NCBI GenBank assembly: GCA_028716725.1
Contig: JAQUPG010000004.1
Span: 66,680-103,580, forward strand
Direction of reading: 5' to 3'
Source: Patescibacteria group bacterium
GTDB lineage: Bacteria; Patescibacteriota; Patescibacteriia; Patescibacteriales; JAQTRU01
Length of the DNA: 36,901 nt
A program made the translations under genes and the position numbers. Under the pieces are notes generated by a model. It had not been told where the DNA came from. It saw only the letters and a program-made list of their open reading frames with translations, and ran no database searches. Shown here one piece after another: positions 24,710-33,449 of this stretch. Each line of letters begins with the position of its first letter. Position 1 is the first letter of the stretch.

Positions 24710-24845
24710 ATCAATAATCAAATTCCAAACATTTTAGTCAATTGGTTATTGAATATTGAAATTTGTCCCACCACTTTATTATAGTTTTTATTGTGGGCGG
24801 GATCCCGCCAAGGCGGTGATTTGGTTATTGTTTCTTGGTTATTTA
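24710..24845. repeat. Intergenic heptad-phased repeat region (AATAATC / ATTGGTT type)
   Basis: aataatc aataatc aaattcc aaac ... attggtt attgaat attgaaa ... ggttatt gtttctt ggttatt. Confidence 0.7.
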
Positions 24846-25613
24846 CTATCTTAATATTCCTTTGGCAATTTTATAAAACTCCTCCGGGTCTAAACTGGCG
24901 CCACCCACAAGCAAGCCGTCAATATTTTCTAAATCAGCGAAACTCTTTACATTTTTACTGGTTACGCTGCCGCCATAAACAATCCGAAAATTTTTATTAA
25001 CCACGCCAAGGCCGAACATATCATTTAGAGCCAACCCAATAATTTTATGGGCGTATTCGGCTTCTGACGGTTCAATCGCCAAGCCGGAGCCGATCGCCCA
25101 GACCGGCTCATAAGCAACAACCACCTGCTGGTTTTCCATAATATTGATGCCGCCAAGGGCCTGCTGTAATTGGTCAACTAAAACAAAATCCCGTTTATCC
25201 GTTTTTCTTTCCTCGCTTTCTTCGCCGATGCAGACAATCGGAGTCAGGCCGACGATATTCAAAACTTCTTTCACTTTCTGGTGGATCATGGCGTAATTTT
25301 CTAAGAGGAAGCGGCGGCGTTCGCTGTGGCCGATAATAACATATTGGCAGCCGGCTTCAAGGAGCATTTTCGGCGAAATTTCACCGGTATAAGCTCCGCT
25401 TTCTTCAAAAAATACGTCTTGAGCCCCTAATTTTAAACCGGTTTTTTTAAATAATCTTCCGATTTCGTCCAAAACTATGAACGGCGGGCAAACTACAACT
25501 TCGCCCCTGGAAAAACCTTTAAATTTTTCTTTAAATTTTTTTGCCTTCTCCAGACTTTCAGCTAAGGTTAGCTTCATTTTCCAGTTAGCAATAATGATTT
25601 TATTTTTTGCCAT
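24846..25613 (-). CDS. tpiA: Triosephosphate isomerase
   Basis: IIIANWKMKLT; VIIGHSERRR; VAYEPVWAIGSG; IVYGGSVTSKN. Confidence 0.97.
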   Translation of the reverse strand: MAKNKIIIANWKMKLTLAESLEKAKKFKEKFKGFSRGEVVVCPPFIVLDEIGRLFKKTGLKLGAQDVFFEESGAYTGEISPKMLLEAGCQYVIIGHSERRRFLLENYAMIHQKVKEVLNIVGLTPIVCIGEESEERKTDKRDFVLVDQLQQALGGINIMENQQVVVAYEPVWAIGSGLAIEPSEAEYAHKIIGLALNDMFGLGVVNKNFRIVYGGSVTSKNVKSFADLENIDGLLVGGASLDPEEFYKIAKGILR

Positions 25614-25707
25614 ATTATATGGACTAACTAATAATTATCTTTTTCTATTATACCACTTATCCCCAAAATCCCAAATATTCTAAAAACTCTTGAGACCTCC
25701 CCGCTGA

Positions 25708-26751
25708 CTACCATTCGTAATTTTCATAAATCCATTCCGCCAGGTCTTTTGTTTCTTTAAACCGGCTGCTGCTGGTCGGACCGCCTAATATAACCGTAAC
25801 GATTTCCTGGCTGTCTTCGTGGGCGAATTCTCCGGCAAAGCAGTATCCGGCCAATTCCGTATAGCCGGTTTTGCCCCCGATGATTTTTAGGCCGTTAGCC
25901 GGGAAATTTTCCAATAAATAATCGGTGGTTAAAACCTTCTTTCTCTTTCCTCCTAAGGTTTTAAATTCATATTCTTTATTTAAAGTCGCCTGGCGGATAT
26001 CTTCCGAGGAAAAAGCGGCTTTAGCCAGCTGGGCGATTTCCCTGGCCGTGGAAACATTATTATTATTTAAGCCAATCGGGTCGCTGAATTTCGTTTTTGT
26101 TAAACCAAGGCTTAAAGCTTTCCGGTTCATCTCTTTAACAAATTCTTCTTCGCTAAGCAGCGAGGATCGGACTAAAGCAATGGCGGCCGTATTATCCGAA
26201 GCCACTAAGCTTAAATAAAATAAATCTTTAACTGTCACCCTTTCCCCGAGAAACAAGAAAATTTTTCCGCCCTCCCGCCTGTCTTCCCGTTTTATTTCAT
26301 AAACCGAATCCCAGCCCGGATTATGGTCAAGAAAAACCAAAGCCGTCATTAATTTGGTCAGACTGGCAATAGGCGTTATTTCGTCAGGCTGATAAGAAAA
26401 AAGCAGGGCGCCGCTTTCCCGGTCAACGGCCGCCGCGCTTTTAGCCGTAATTATAAAATCGCCAGCGTCCGGCCCGCCTAGATTGGCTGGCGAGGCTGGC
26501 AACTTTTGCGGCCCGGCCGGCTTGTCCGGGCTTTCCGGCAAAATTCTCCCGGCGAGCGGCACCCTTTTTATTTCCTCAACCGCCCGGCCGACCGCCTCGC
26601 CCATTTCCTGTTCATCCACGCCCAAAACCTCTCCCTTGTCTCCGGCTAAAGCGCCAAAAATATCAAAACTAAAACCCGGCTTAGCCGGAGAAATGGCAAA
26701 GCTGAAAATCATGGCTGTAATTATTAAACTTGTTAAGGCGGATATTAACAT
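25708..26751 (-). CDS. D-alanyl-D-alanine carboxypeptidase (S11 family PBP5/DacA-like)
   Basis: SLTKLMTALVF (SxxK), SDNTAAIALV (SxN), IGGKTGYTELAGYC (KTG); N-terminal TM. Track start 26781 reads from a repeat; ATG 26751 preferred. Confidence 0.92.
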   Translation of the reverse strand: MLISALTSLIITAMIFSFAISPAKPGFSFDIFGALAGDKGEVLGVDEQEMGEAVGRAVEEIKRVPLAGRILPESPDKPAGPQKLPASPANLGGPDAGDFIITAKSAAAVDRESGALLFSYQPDEITPIASLTKLMTALVFLDHNPGWDSVYEIKREDRREGGKIFLFLGERVTVKDLFYLSLVASDNTAAIALVRSSLLSEEEFVKEMNRKALSLGLTKTKFSDPIGLNNNNVSTAREIAQLAKAAFSSEDIRQATLNKEYEFKTLGGKRKKVLTTDYLLENFPANGLKIIGGKTGYTELAGYCFAGEFAHEDSQEIVTVILGGPTSSSRFKETKDLAEWIYENYEW

Positions 26752-26766
26752 AATAAACTTCTGAAA

Positions 26767-26893
26767 ATAATCAAGAAACAATAATCAAATTCCAAACAAT
26801 ACTCAATAACCAAATTTCAATATTCAAATTTTTATTTAATTGGTTATTGAATATTAAAACTTGTTTGGTTATTGTTTCTTGATTATTGGTTAT
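26767..26893. repeat. Large heptad-phased inverted repeat between scpB and the carboxypeptidase gene
   Basis: Left aataatc aagaaac aataatc aaattcc...; right ...ggttatt gtttctt gattatt ggttatt; arms reverse-complement each other. Confidence 0.8.
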
Positions 26894-26911
26894 TATACTT
26901 TATTCTCTCAC

Positions 26912-27454
26912 TTATTGGGCATTATCACTTAATACTCTATCCAAAGTATCATCTTTATTAAGCCTTTCATAATCCGGCAGCTCTCCCACATTATTAACCC
27001 CCAAAAAACGAATGAAATCAAAAGTAATATTATAATAAGTTTCTTTTTTTCTCTTATCTTGTTTGCCTTCCACTAAGCCCCGCAAAAGCAGGTTATGGAG
27101 AATCAAGGAGCAATTTACTCCCCTGATTCTTTCCAAATCTAATTTAGAAATCGGGCCGCGGTAAGCGATAATGGTTAAAGTTTCGAGGCTTGGCCGGGTC
27201 AGCTCGCCCGTAGTTTCGTCTTTAATAAAATCGCGGACTAAGCTCGAGTTCTCCGGAGCGCTAACCATCTGGTAAGAGGAGCCGTTTTTTATTATGGCCA
27301 GCCCCTCCCCTCTTTTTTTATAATCATCCGCCAATTCCTTCACTGCCGCTTCCACTTCTTTCGGGTCTTTCTTAGTCAACTGGGCGAGCTGCTTAACCGC
27401 CATCGGCTTGGCGGAAATAAAAAGCAAAGATTCAATTTTTCCTTTTATAGACAT
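26912..27454 (-). CDS. scpB: Segregation and condensation protein B
   Basis: KIESLLFISAKPMAVKQLA...RPSLETLTIIAYRGPISKLDLERIRGVN...LLLRGLVE; next to scpA. Confidence 0.95.
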   Translation of the reverse strand: MSIKGKIESLLFISAKPMAVKQLAQLTKKDPKEVEAAVKELADDYKKRGEGLAIIKNGSSYQMVSAPENSSLVRDFIKDETTGELTRPSLETLTIIAYRGPISKLDLERIRGVNCSLILHNLLLRGLVEGKQDKRKKETYYNITFDFIRFLGVNNVGELPDYERLNKDDTLDRVLSDNAQ

Positions 27455-27455
27455 A

Positions 27456-28178
27456 TTAATTGTTTTTGTTTATAGTAATTTCGCCGAAAAGGCCCTCCTG
27501 TTCGGCAAAAACGTCGCGCTGTTTTATTAATTCTAAAATGGCCAGAAAACTTACGATAATTTCCGTTTTTGACCCGGCTTTGGCTAAAAATTTAGAAAAA
27601 TTTACCTTGATTGTATCTAAAAGCGCCTTTTGGATAGCCAAAATTTTATCCTCAATATTTATTTTCCTCTCTAACTTCTCCTCCTCTAACTTCTCCTCCT
27701 CCGGCCTTATTTGGCTTATTAAATTTTTAAAAACAAGGGCTAAATCTTCCTTGTTCAACTTTGTCGGAGGAGAAAAAATCTTTAAATTGGCTAAAATCGC
27801 TTTTTTATCAAACTCCCGGGCAAACGTAAACTTCTTTTTGCCGATCATCGCTTCTATAACTTTCATCGCTTCCAGAAATTCTTTATACATCTTAAGCTGC
27901 TGCTCCAGTTCTTCAATTCCCTCATCCTCCTCCGTATATAAATAAGGCAGAAGCGCCTTAGATTTGATATATAATAATTTTGCCGCAATAACTAAAAAAT
28001 CCGCCGTCTCGTCCGGATTAGCTACAACCAACTCTTTCATATAATTAATGTATTGGTCGGCAATCTTGGCCAGGCTCACTTCCGTAATATCAAGCTCTTC
28101 CTTTTCAATCAGCTGCAGCAATAAACCCAAAGGCCCCTCGAATTTTTCGGTTTTAACTTGAAGCATAATAGTAAACAA
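27456..28178 (-). CDS. scpA: Segregation and condensation protein A
   Basis: KFEGPLGLLLQLIEKEELDITEVSLAKIADQYINYM; C-terminal VSFLAILELIKQRDVFAEQEGLFGEI. Confidence 0.95.
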   Translation of the reverse strand: MFTIMLQVKTEKFEGPLGLLLQLIEKEELDITEVSLAKIADQYINYMKELVVANPDETADFLVIAAKLLYIKSKALLPYLYTEEDEGIEELEQQLKMYKEFLEAMKVIEAMIGKKKFTFAREFDKKAILANLKIFSPPTKLNKEDLALVFKNLISQIRPEEEKLEEEKLERKINIEDKILAIQKALLDTIKVNFSKFLAKAGSKTEIIVSFLAILELIKQRDVFAEQEGLFGEITINKNN

Positions 28179-28206
28179 ACAACAGTAAACAGTAAAAAGT
28201 AATAGA
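28171..28206. repeat. Heptad array (AACAGTA)
   Basis: aacaaac aacagta aacagta aaaagta. Confidence 0.75.
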
Positions 28207-28259
28207 AAACCAAAATATAATTAAGAATTAGAATTGAGTAGAATTTGAATCTTTCTCTT

Positions 28260-28637
28260 TTAAAAATCCCTAAATTTTTCCGTACTTTGAATAAGACCGC
28301 AGATTAACTTATAACCCTCAAAACTTATCACTTTTATCTGATTAAACTCATCATCTGTTATATAACCTAAATCTTTAGCTATAATTAAATAATTCTGCAC
28401 TTCGGAGGATGAACCTCTAGCCATGACATAAAATCTCATCTTGTCATTATAATGGTATCGGCCATAACCTTCGGCGATATTCCCGGTAATGGAACAAACA
28501 GCTCTTCTTATTTGACTTACCAGCCCGAACAATTCATCGTTAGGAAATTTTTTAGTTAATCTATAAATTTTTAAAACCAAATCGTGATTCTTTTGCCAGG
28601 TATCTAAATGTGTAAAGTGCCTAATTTGCGTTGACAT
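28260..28637 (-). CDS. Four helix bundle protein (S23/IVP family), third copy, divergent
   Basis: FTHLDTWQKNHDLVLKIYRLTKKFPNDELFGLVSQIRRAVCSITGNIAEGYGRY; typical TIGR02436-like pattern. Confidence 0.9.
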   Translation of the reverse strand: MSTQIRHFTHLDTWQKNHDLVLKIYRLTKKFPNDELFGLVSQIRRAVCSITGNIAEGYGRYHYNDKMRFYVMARGSSSEVQNYLIIAKDLGYITDDEFNQIKVISFEGYKLICGLIQSTEKFRDF

Positions 28638-28670
28638 AAAAATAATATTTTGGTTGCCAAAACAAATTAT

Positions 28671-28707
28671 CTGTTTACTGTTGTCTATTTACTGTTTACT
28701 ATCAGTT
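28671..28707. repeat. Heptad array (TGTTTAC), inverted relative to 28171-28206
   Basis: tgtttac tgttgtc tatttac tgtttac tatcagt. Confidence 0.75.
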
Positions 28708-28714
28708 AATTTTA

Positions 28715-29260
28715 TTATCTCTTTTTGCTTTTCTTTATTTTATTCACCTTCTGCATTTTAATCCTCTTCCTCACCCCGAAACTTCCCAAAACCGCATTTT
28801 CCAGTTTTATAAAATCCTTGACCGCCATTTCTATGGAATGGTTAAAGCCCCCGGAAGAAAAAACCGCTTTTTTTACTCTCGTCAAAGCTTTGTCCGCGAC
28901 TACCGGCAAATTATGGAGTTTGCCAAAAGCGCTCATTGTCCCGGATTTAATCTTTAAAACCTTGCTCATTACCTTCTCGCCCGGAATTTTCACCGTTTTT
29001 ATCTTTTTGCCGGTTTGCGCCCCCAAGCATTTGCCTAATTTTTTAAAATCCAAATTATAATCAGCCGGCAAAAGCACTAAAAAATAATCTCTGTCCGCCT
29101 GGACCAGAAGCGACTTGGCAATTTCGCCCATTTTTTTCTTCATGGTCGCGGCCGCATCCATGGCTGTATAAACTGTCCTATGCTCTAAAACATTATGCTT
29201 TACCCCGGCTTTATTTAGATATTCTTCTAACTTAGCCGGTAGCTTAGTTTTTTTACTCAT
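28715..29260 (-). CDS. YbaK/aminoacyl-tRNA editing (deacylase) domain protein
   Basis: VLEHRTVYTAMDAAATMKKKMGEIAKSLLVQADRDYFLVLLPAD; positively charged C-terminal tail. Confidence 0.8.
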   Translation of the reverse strand: MSKKTKLPAKLEEYLNKAGVKHNVLEHRTVYTAMDAAATMKKKMGEIAKSLLVQADRDYFLVLLPADYNLDFKKLGKCLGAQTGKKIKTVKIPGEKVMSKVLKIKSGTMSAFGKLHNLPVVADKALTRVKKAVFSSGGFNHSIEMAVKDFIKLENAVLGSFGVRKRIKMQKVNKIKKSKKR

Positions 29261-29264
29261 ATGT

Positions 29265-29300
29265 TTGTTAATTGTTAAAAGTTAATTGTTAACTGTTAAC
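29265..29300. repeat. Heptad array (GTTAATT)
   Basis: gttaatt gttaaaa gttaatt gttaact gttaaca. Confidence 0.85.
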
Positions 29301-29333
29301 ATTATACCTTAATTTTAGCCTAAAAGCAAAGAA

Positions 29334-29362
29334 AAAAGGCCAACCCGATAGGTCGGCCTTCT
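29334..29362 (-). terminator. Terminator downstream of the OPRT-like gene
   Basis: Minus strand AAGGCCGACC-TATC-GGGTTGGCCTTTTTTC. Confidence 0.85.
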
Positions 29363-29399
29363 TTTTATTCTCTCCTTTTTATTTCCTCCTTCGTTTGTC

Positions 29400-30155
29400 T
29401 TATAACTGCGAGGTGGTGATATCTCGCCAGCTCGCCTCGTCAACCTTGGGCTTAATGGCGACAGAACCAAATCTGCAAGGACCGGAATGCGGGCACTCTT
29501 CCTTAGTCCATTCTCCAATCCGGTGATCAGCGACCGAGACGATGGAAAAAACACCAATATCATCTACCTCAATCTTCTTCAGACCACCACGATTCACGAT
29601 CACCATCTCATAGGGTAAAATTTCTGCTTCGGGCTGCTTGGAATTTATCAGGACTACAGTTTCTTTGAAACCCGTACCCTTCGTGCAAAAATCTTCGACA
29701 ATGAGCAGTCTTTCGCCCGGCTTGAATGGCGTTATCACGGTAATACGGCCGCCTTCAACCTTTTGTAAAGCCGCCACCTTAACCCCCATAATGCGGCCCA
29801 AATCTTCAGCCAGAGCGGTAGCGCCGTCAGGGATACCGACCAGCCAATCAGGTTTCATTATGTTTAAGTGTCCAAACAGCTGCTTAAGCTGATAGGCCAT
29901 AATCAACCTGATATTATCCGGCTTAAGAAGAATTTTTGATATCAGGAAACCGTCACTATGCAAGCCGGACTTGAGCAGAGCGTGTTTGCCTGGTTTCCCC
30001 TGCTCTGCCGCCGCGTAGTTGTAGCGCCAAAAAGCATCTAAAACCTCAGCGACATAAATAACCTCTTTGGCAGACAACAGCTGTTCCGCGAAATCAAGTG
30101 GATTGAGCAAGAGGAGCTCATCTTTGCCCATTCCCAAAAGATTCAATTTGGTCAT
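29400..30155 (-). CDS. pyrE: Orotate phosphoribosyltransferase-like protein
   Basis: KHALLKSGLHSDGFLISK; PRPP-loop-like LLIVEDFCTKGTGFKETV; adjacent to the pyrF homolog; SD AAGGAGGTGA. Confidence 0.75.
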   Translation of the reverse strand: MTKLNLLGMGKDELLLLNPLDFAEQLLSAKEVIYVAEVLDAFWRYNYAAAEQGKPGKHALLKSGLHSDGFLISKILLKPDNIRLIMAYQLKQLFGHLNIMKPDWLVGIPDGATALAEDLGRIMGVKVAALQKVEGGRITVITPFKPGERLLIVEDFCTKGTGFKETVVLINSKQPEAEILPYEMVIVNRGGLKKIEVDDIGVFSIVSVADHRIGEWTKEECPHSGPCRFGSVAIKPKVDEASWRDITTSQL

Positions 30156-30183
30156 TCTCTCACCTCCTTAAATCGAAAAAGGG

Positions 30184-30876
30184 TTAAACTGCGTTTCCGC
30201 CCGCGACCGAAATTTCCTCCTGCGTCTTTCTCACCGCTTCCGCCGGATCTTCGGCTTTGACGATCGGCCGTCCGATAACAAGGTAATTAGCGCCCATTTT
30301 CACCGCATCCGCCGGCGTCGTCACCCTGGCCTGATCTTCCGTACCAAGATGCCAAACCGGCCGGATCCCCGGAGTTACCTTGATCAAACCTGCCAGTTCC
30401 GGGAATCCCGACAGGAATTCAAGTTCTTTCGGCGAGCAGACGATGCCATGCACCCCGGCCAAGACAGCATCTCTGGCGAACTGCAGAACCTTGGCCTTAA
30501 CCGGAGCGCCGAAAGTAAGTTGGCACTCGTCTTCGCCCAAAGATGTTAACACGGTAACCGCCAGAATCCGCGAATCACCGCATTTTTCAACTGCTGCCCG
30601 CATCATCGGGATTCTGCCTGAAGCATGAACAGTGATAAATCTTGGACCGTAATTAGCCATCTTTTTTACCCTGTTTCCCACGGTATTGGGGATATCATGG
30701 AATTTTGGATCAGCCATGACTCCACCAAAGACGGACAACTCTTCGATAATATTCGGCCCCGGGTCGTCCAGCAAATCGTTTGCTTTGAAAAGCACTCCGG
30801 TTCCGGACAACTTTTCGGCTAACGCCAAAGCCTTTTCAGCCGTTAAATCGTCCAAGGCTACAATGATGTCTGCCAT
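30184..30876 (-). CDS. pyrF: Orotidine-5'-phosphate decarboxylase
   Basis: IIVALDDLTAEKALALAEKL; DPKFHDIPNTV active-site motif; VTPGIRP; GANYLVIGRPI. Confidence 0.92.
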   Translation of the reverse strand: MADIIVALDDLTAEKALALAEKLSGTGVLFKANDLLDDPGPNIIEELSVFGGVMADPKFHDIPNTVGNRVKKMANYGPRFITVHASGRIPMMRAAVEKCGDSRILAVTVLTSLGEDECQLTFGAPVKAKVLQFARDAVLAGVHGIVCSPKELEFLSGFPELAGLIKVTPGIRPVWHLGTEDQARVTTPADAVKMGANYLVIGRPIVKAEDPAEAVRKTQEEISVAGGNAV

Positions 30877-30906
30877 CTCTTTACTTCTCCTTCCTTTCTT
30901 TACAGG

Positions 30907-31104
30907 TTAAAATTGCCGAGGAACTGTGATTTCTCTTGCTATTCTTCCGAGTCTGAATCGTTGGTGCGAGCAGTTGCGGCAGACCAAAAGAGACTTTCTT
31001 GGATGGTGTCTCCGCCAGATTTGGCAACCTTTTGTGGTCTTGCTGTCGCATTTTTGTGTCTTTTCCGCTTTACGAGGTCTCCTGTTTTTTAGCCTTACTG
31101 CCAT
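30907..31104 (-). CDS. Small basic Cys-containing hypothetical protein
   Basis: MAVRLKNRRPRKAEKTQKCDSKTTKGCQIWRRHHPRKSLLVCRNCSHQRFRLGRIAREI; strong SD (GGGGGAGGAAGT) before ATG. Confidence 0.5.
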   Translation of the reverse strand: MAVRLKNRRPRKAEKTQKCDSKTTKGCQIWRRHHPRKSLLVCRNCSHQRFRLGRIAREITVPRQF

Positions 31105-31129
31105 ACTTCCTCCCCCTTTCTTTTTCTGT

Positions 31130-31708
31130 TTATTTTATCTTCCGGTAAGCCAGTTTTTCCTTGGCAAAAAATAAAATAAAAAACACTATACCCAAAACAA
31201 CAGCCGCTAAAGCAGTCAGGAATAAACCCATGATCCCAAAAATAACGGCCAAGAAGATTATGCAAACTCCCAGTGTTGATATACTGTCCATTTTCTCCAT
31301 CTTTTTCTTGGCCTCACTGCCGGTAGAAAAGGCATGTTTTGGGTCAGTAGCGACAACTATGCCAATTAACAACGCCGCTAACGCCAGAACGCCGAATGCT
31401 TTAAAAGCATCCCTCCCTAATTTTAAGAACTCAACTGCCAATTTTGAGTACTTGGCTATACCTCTGCGGAGCTTACTCTTGGGGTCAATAAAAATGGCGA
31501 CGATCCAAAGCCCGGCTGCTATCGTGAGAAGAAAAAACATCGCCAGGCAGAAACCCAGAAATACAAAAAATCCTTTTACCGCCCGGAGGATAGACAAAAG
31601 GATAAGCCCGATCACATAAAGGATAAGAAGAAAAAAATCAATCAGTCCTTGATGTCGCTTGCCCCAGGCCGTATCACATAACCTACCAATCAAAGGTCTC
31701 CCTCTCAT
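31130..31708 (-). CDS. Multi-pass membrane protein, unknown function
   Basis: 192 aa with several hydrophobic segments; upstream GGAG-like SD. Confidence 0.6.
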   Translation of the reverse strand: MRGRPLIGRLCDTAWGKRHQGLIDFFLLILYVIGLILLSILRAVKGFFVFLGFCLAMFFLLTIAAGLWIVAIFIDPKSKLRRGIAKYSKLAVEFLKLGRDAFKAFGVLALAALLIGIVVATDPKHAFSTGSEAKKKMEKMDSISTLGVCIIFLAVIFGIMGLFLTALAAVVLGIVFFILFFAKEKLAYRKIK

Positions 31709-31774
31709 TTCTCCAACCTCGCTTTTTTATGTTTTGTGTGTTTTGCTAGTTGTTCACTTTTTAAAGAACTATAT

Positions 31775-31812
31775 TTAAAAAGCCCAAAGAATAAATCCTC
31801 CTTGGACTTTTT
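31775..31812 (-). terminator. Terminator downstream of ORF 31843-32778
   Basis: Minus strand AAAGTCCAAGGA-GGATTTA-TTCTTTGGGCTTTTTAAA. Confidence 0.65.
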
Positions 31813-31842
31813 ATATTACTATATTTTTCTCTTTTGAGCAAT

Positions 31843-32778
31843 CTATCTCACCGGCACAGAAATGGGGGCCTTCAGGTTGTCTTCGGTATGAACTTTTTGC
31901 TGCAAGCACTGGTAGCCGGCATCATGCGTCCACTTATCCTTATAATAAGTATATTCCTGTATATTCTCATTTTTATTTGAGGCCTTAAAGGTAGCGCAAA
32001 GCTCATAAGTATTTTTATCAACTATGCGATAGTCAAACAAAATCTTAGAAGCCGGGTCTTTTATGGTCTCTTCGCCTAAATAGCTGTATTCGGTTTTAAG
32101 CTCGTTCAGGCCTTCCGGCAATTTCTTAAATTCCTGATAATAGCTGGTAATGGCCATATCTATGCTATTAAAATTATCCAGGATAAAATTATCAAATTTC
32201 CGGTTCCTAGTCTGGGTCGGGGACTCCACGATAAAAAGAGAAGCGACAAAAATTGCTATTACCAAAACTAAAGAAGCATAAAAATAAACCTGGATAACCC
32301 GGTTTTTCTTTTTTACGTCTTCCCGCCGGATATCATAAAAATAAAAAGTAAAAACCGCGGCCGCAATAAAAATCGCGGTAATGGCTTTTAGGATAAACTT
32401 GGTGGTCAGCTCCCCGTCCAAGAAACTGTTAATTGTTGCAATCAGCCAGCCCAGCATTACGACGGACGAAACCAGGAGAATAAAATAAGTAAGCCATTTC
32501 CTTATGCCGGAGTCCTTATCCAGGGCGCCCGATAATAAACTTTTGCAAATCCGCCATATACAAATATAAAATATGGGCGCGGAAATTATTAAAGCGGAAA
32601 TCGCGAATTTAAGCTGGCTCGGGGAAAACTGGCCCTGATAAAGGTTCAGGATATCCGGGATGTTTTTGTTGATAATCTGAAAAATAATCATGCCCGAAGT
32701 AAGCGCCATGAAAATTAGCGCCACCAGGGACAGCATGTAAAAAAAGGCGAATTTCGCCGCATTGCTTTTTGTTTCCAT
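31843..32778 (-). CDS. Multi-pass membrane protein (DUF5671-like)
   Basis: 311 aa, about six TM helices, then an extracellular-type C-terminal domain (FDNFILDNFNSIDMAITSYYQEFKKLPEGLNEL...TYELCATFKAS). Confidence 0.55.
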   Translation of the reverse strand: METKSNAAKFAFFYMLSLVALIFMALTSGMIIFQIINKNIPDILNLYQGQFSPSQLKFAISALIISAPIFYICIWRICKSLLSGALDKDSGIRKWLTYFILLVSSVVMLGWLIATINSFLDGELTTKFILKAITAIFIAAAVFTFYFYDIRREDVKKKNRVIQVYFYASLVLVIAIFVASLFIVESPTQTRNRKFDNFILDNFNSIDMAITSYYQEFKKLPEGLNELKTEYSYLGEETIKDPASKILFDYRIVDKNTYELCATFKASNKNENIQEYTYYKDKWTHDAGYQCLQQKVHTEDNLKAPISVPVR

Positions 32779-32796
32779 ATATTTTTTATAAGTTAA

Positions 32797-33099
32797 TTAT
32801 TTAATCGGCAGTTTTCTCTGCCTTTGTTTTATTATTTCTTTGGCCGCCCGCTTCCCCGCCGGCGTCAGCTTAACTTTATTTATAAACCATTTCTTAGCGG
32901 TTTTCCGGCCGAAAGCCACCAACAAGTCTTTAGCCACTAAACCTTCCAGACTGTTATGGATTATATCCTGGATGCTTTTTTTATTTTCCTCGAATTCTTC
33001 TTTCGGATAAAAGCCGTAAAAATCCGCCTTCGCGACCAGGCCGTTTTTATTAAGATAGCATTGGCCTAAAATATATTTTTGCAATCCGGACAGCCGCAT
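32797..33099 (-). CDS. Hypothetical, possibly winged-helix-like
   Basis: 100 aa; MRLSGLQKYILGQCYLNKNGLVAKADFYGFY...VKLTPAGKRAAKEI. Confidence 0.5.
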   Translation of the reverse strand: MRLSGLQKYILGQCYLNKNGLVAKADFYGFYPKEEFEENKKSIQDIIHNSLEGLVAKDLLVAFGRKTAKKWFINKVKLTPAGKRAAKEIIKQRQRKLPIK

Positions 33100-33108
33100 A
33101 TTTTTAAT

Positions 33109-33438
33109 TTATTTTTCGTCTTCTCCTCCGTCTTCAGGTTCTTTTTGCTCCTCCTCTAATCTTTTTATAAACTTTTCTATTGAATGTTCATCGTCGGGAA
33201 ACTCAAAATATTTACATTTTTTATAATCGGGGGAGTTCAAGACATAATATAGAGCATATTCTTCATAATCATCATATTTATTTTTTAAATACCTAGAAAA
33301 CTTAATCATTTCACTATTAGTCTTTTGCCAGTCTTTATCCAAAAGGTTTAACAATCTACCCTTCAAATTATCAAATTTTTCTTTTTCTACCAGCTCCTTT
33401 TCTTTTTCATTCCCTGGTTTTTCAATTTTTTCCTGCAT
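33109..33438 (-). CDS. Hypothetical protein, paralog of 33450-33830
   Basis: Shared EKIEKPxNEKE N-terminus and FPDxxxSxEKFIxxLEEEQ C-terminus. Confidence 0.6.
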   Translation of the reverse strand: MQEKIEKPGNEKEKELVEKEKFDNLKGRLLNLLDKDWQKTNSEMIKFSRYLKNKYDDYEEYALYYVLNSPDYKKCKYFEFPDDEHSIEKFIKRLEEEQKEPEDGGEDEK

Positions 33439-33449
33439 ATTTTTAAAAA

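Noticed and set aside
26767-26893. CRISPR array
   Set aside because: Units are 7 bp and degenerate with no spacers; no cas genes in the window.
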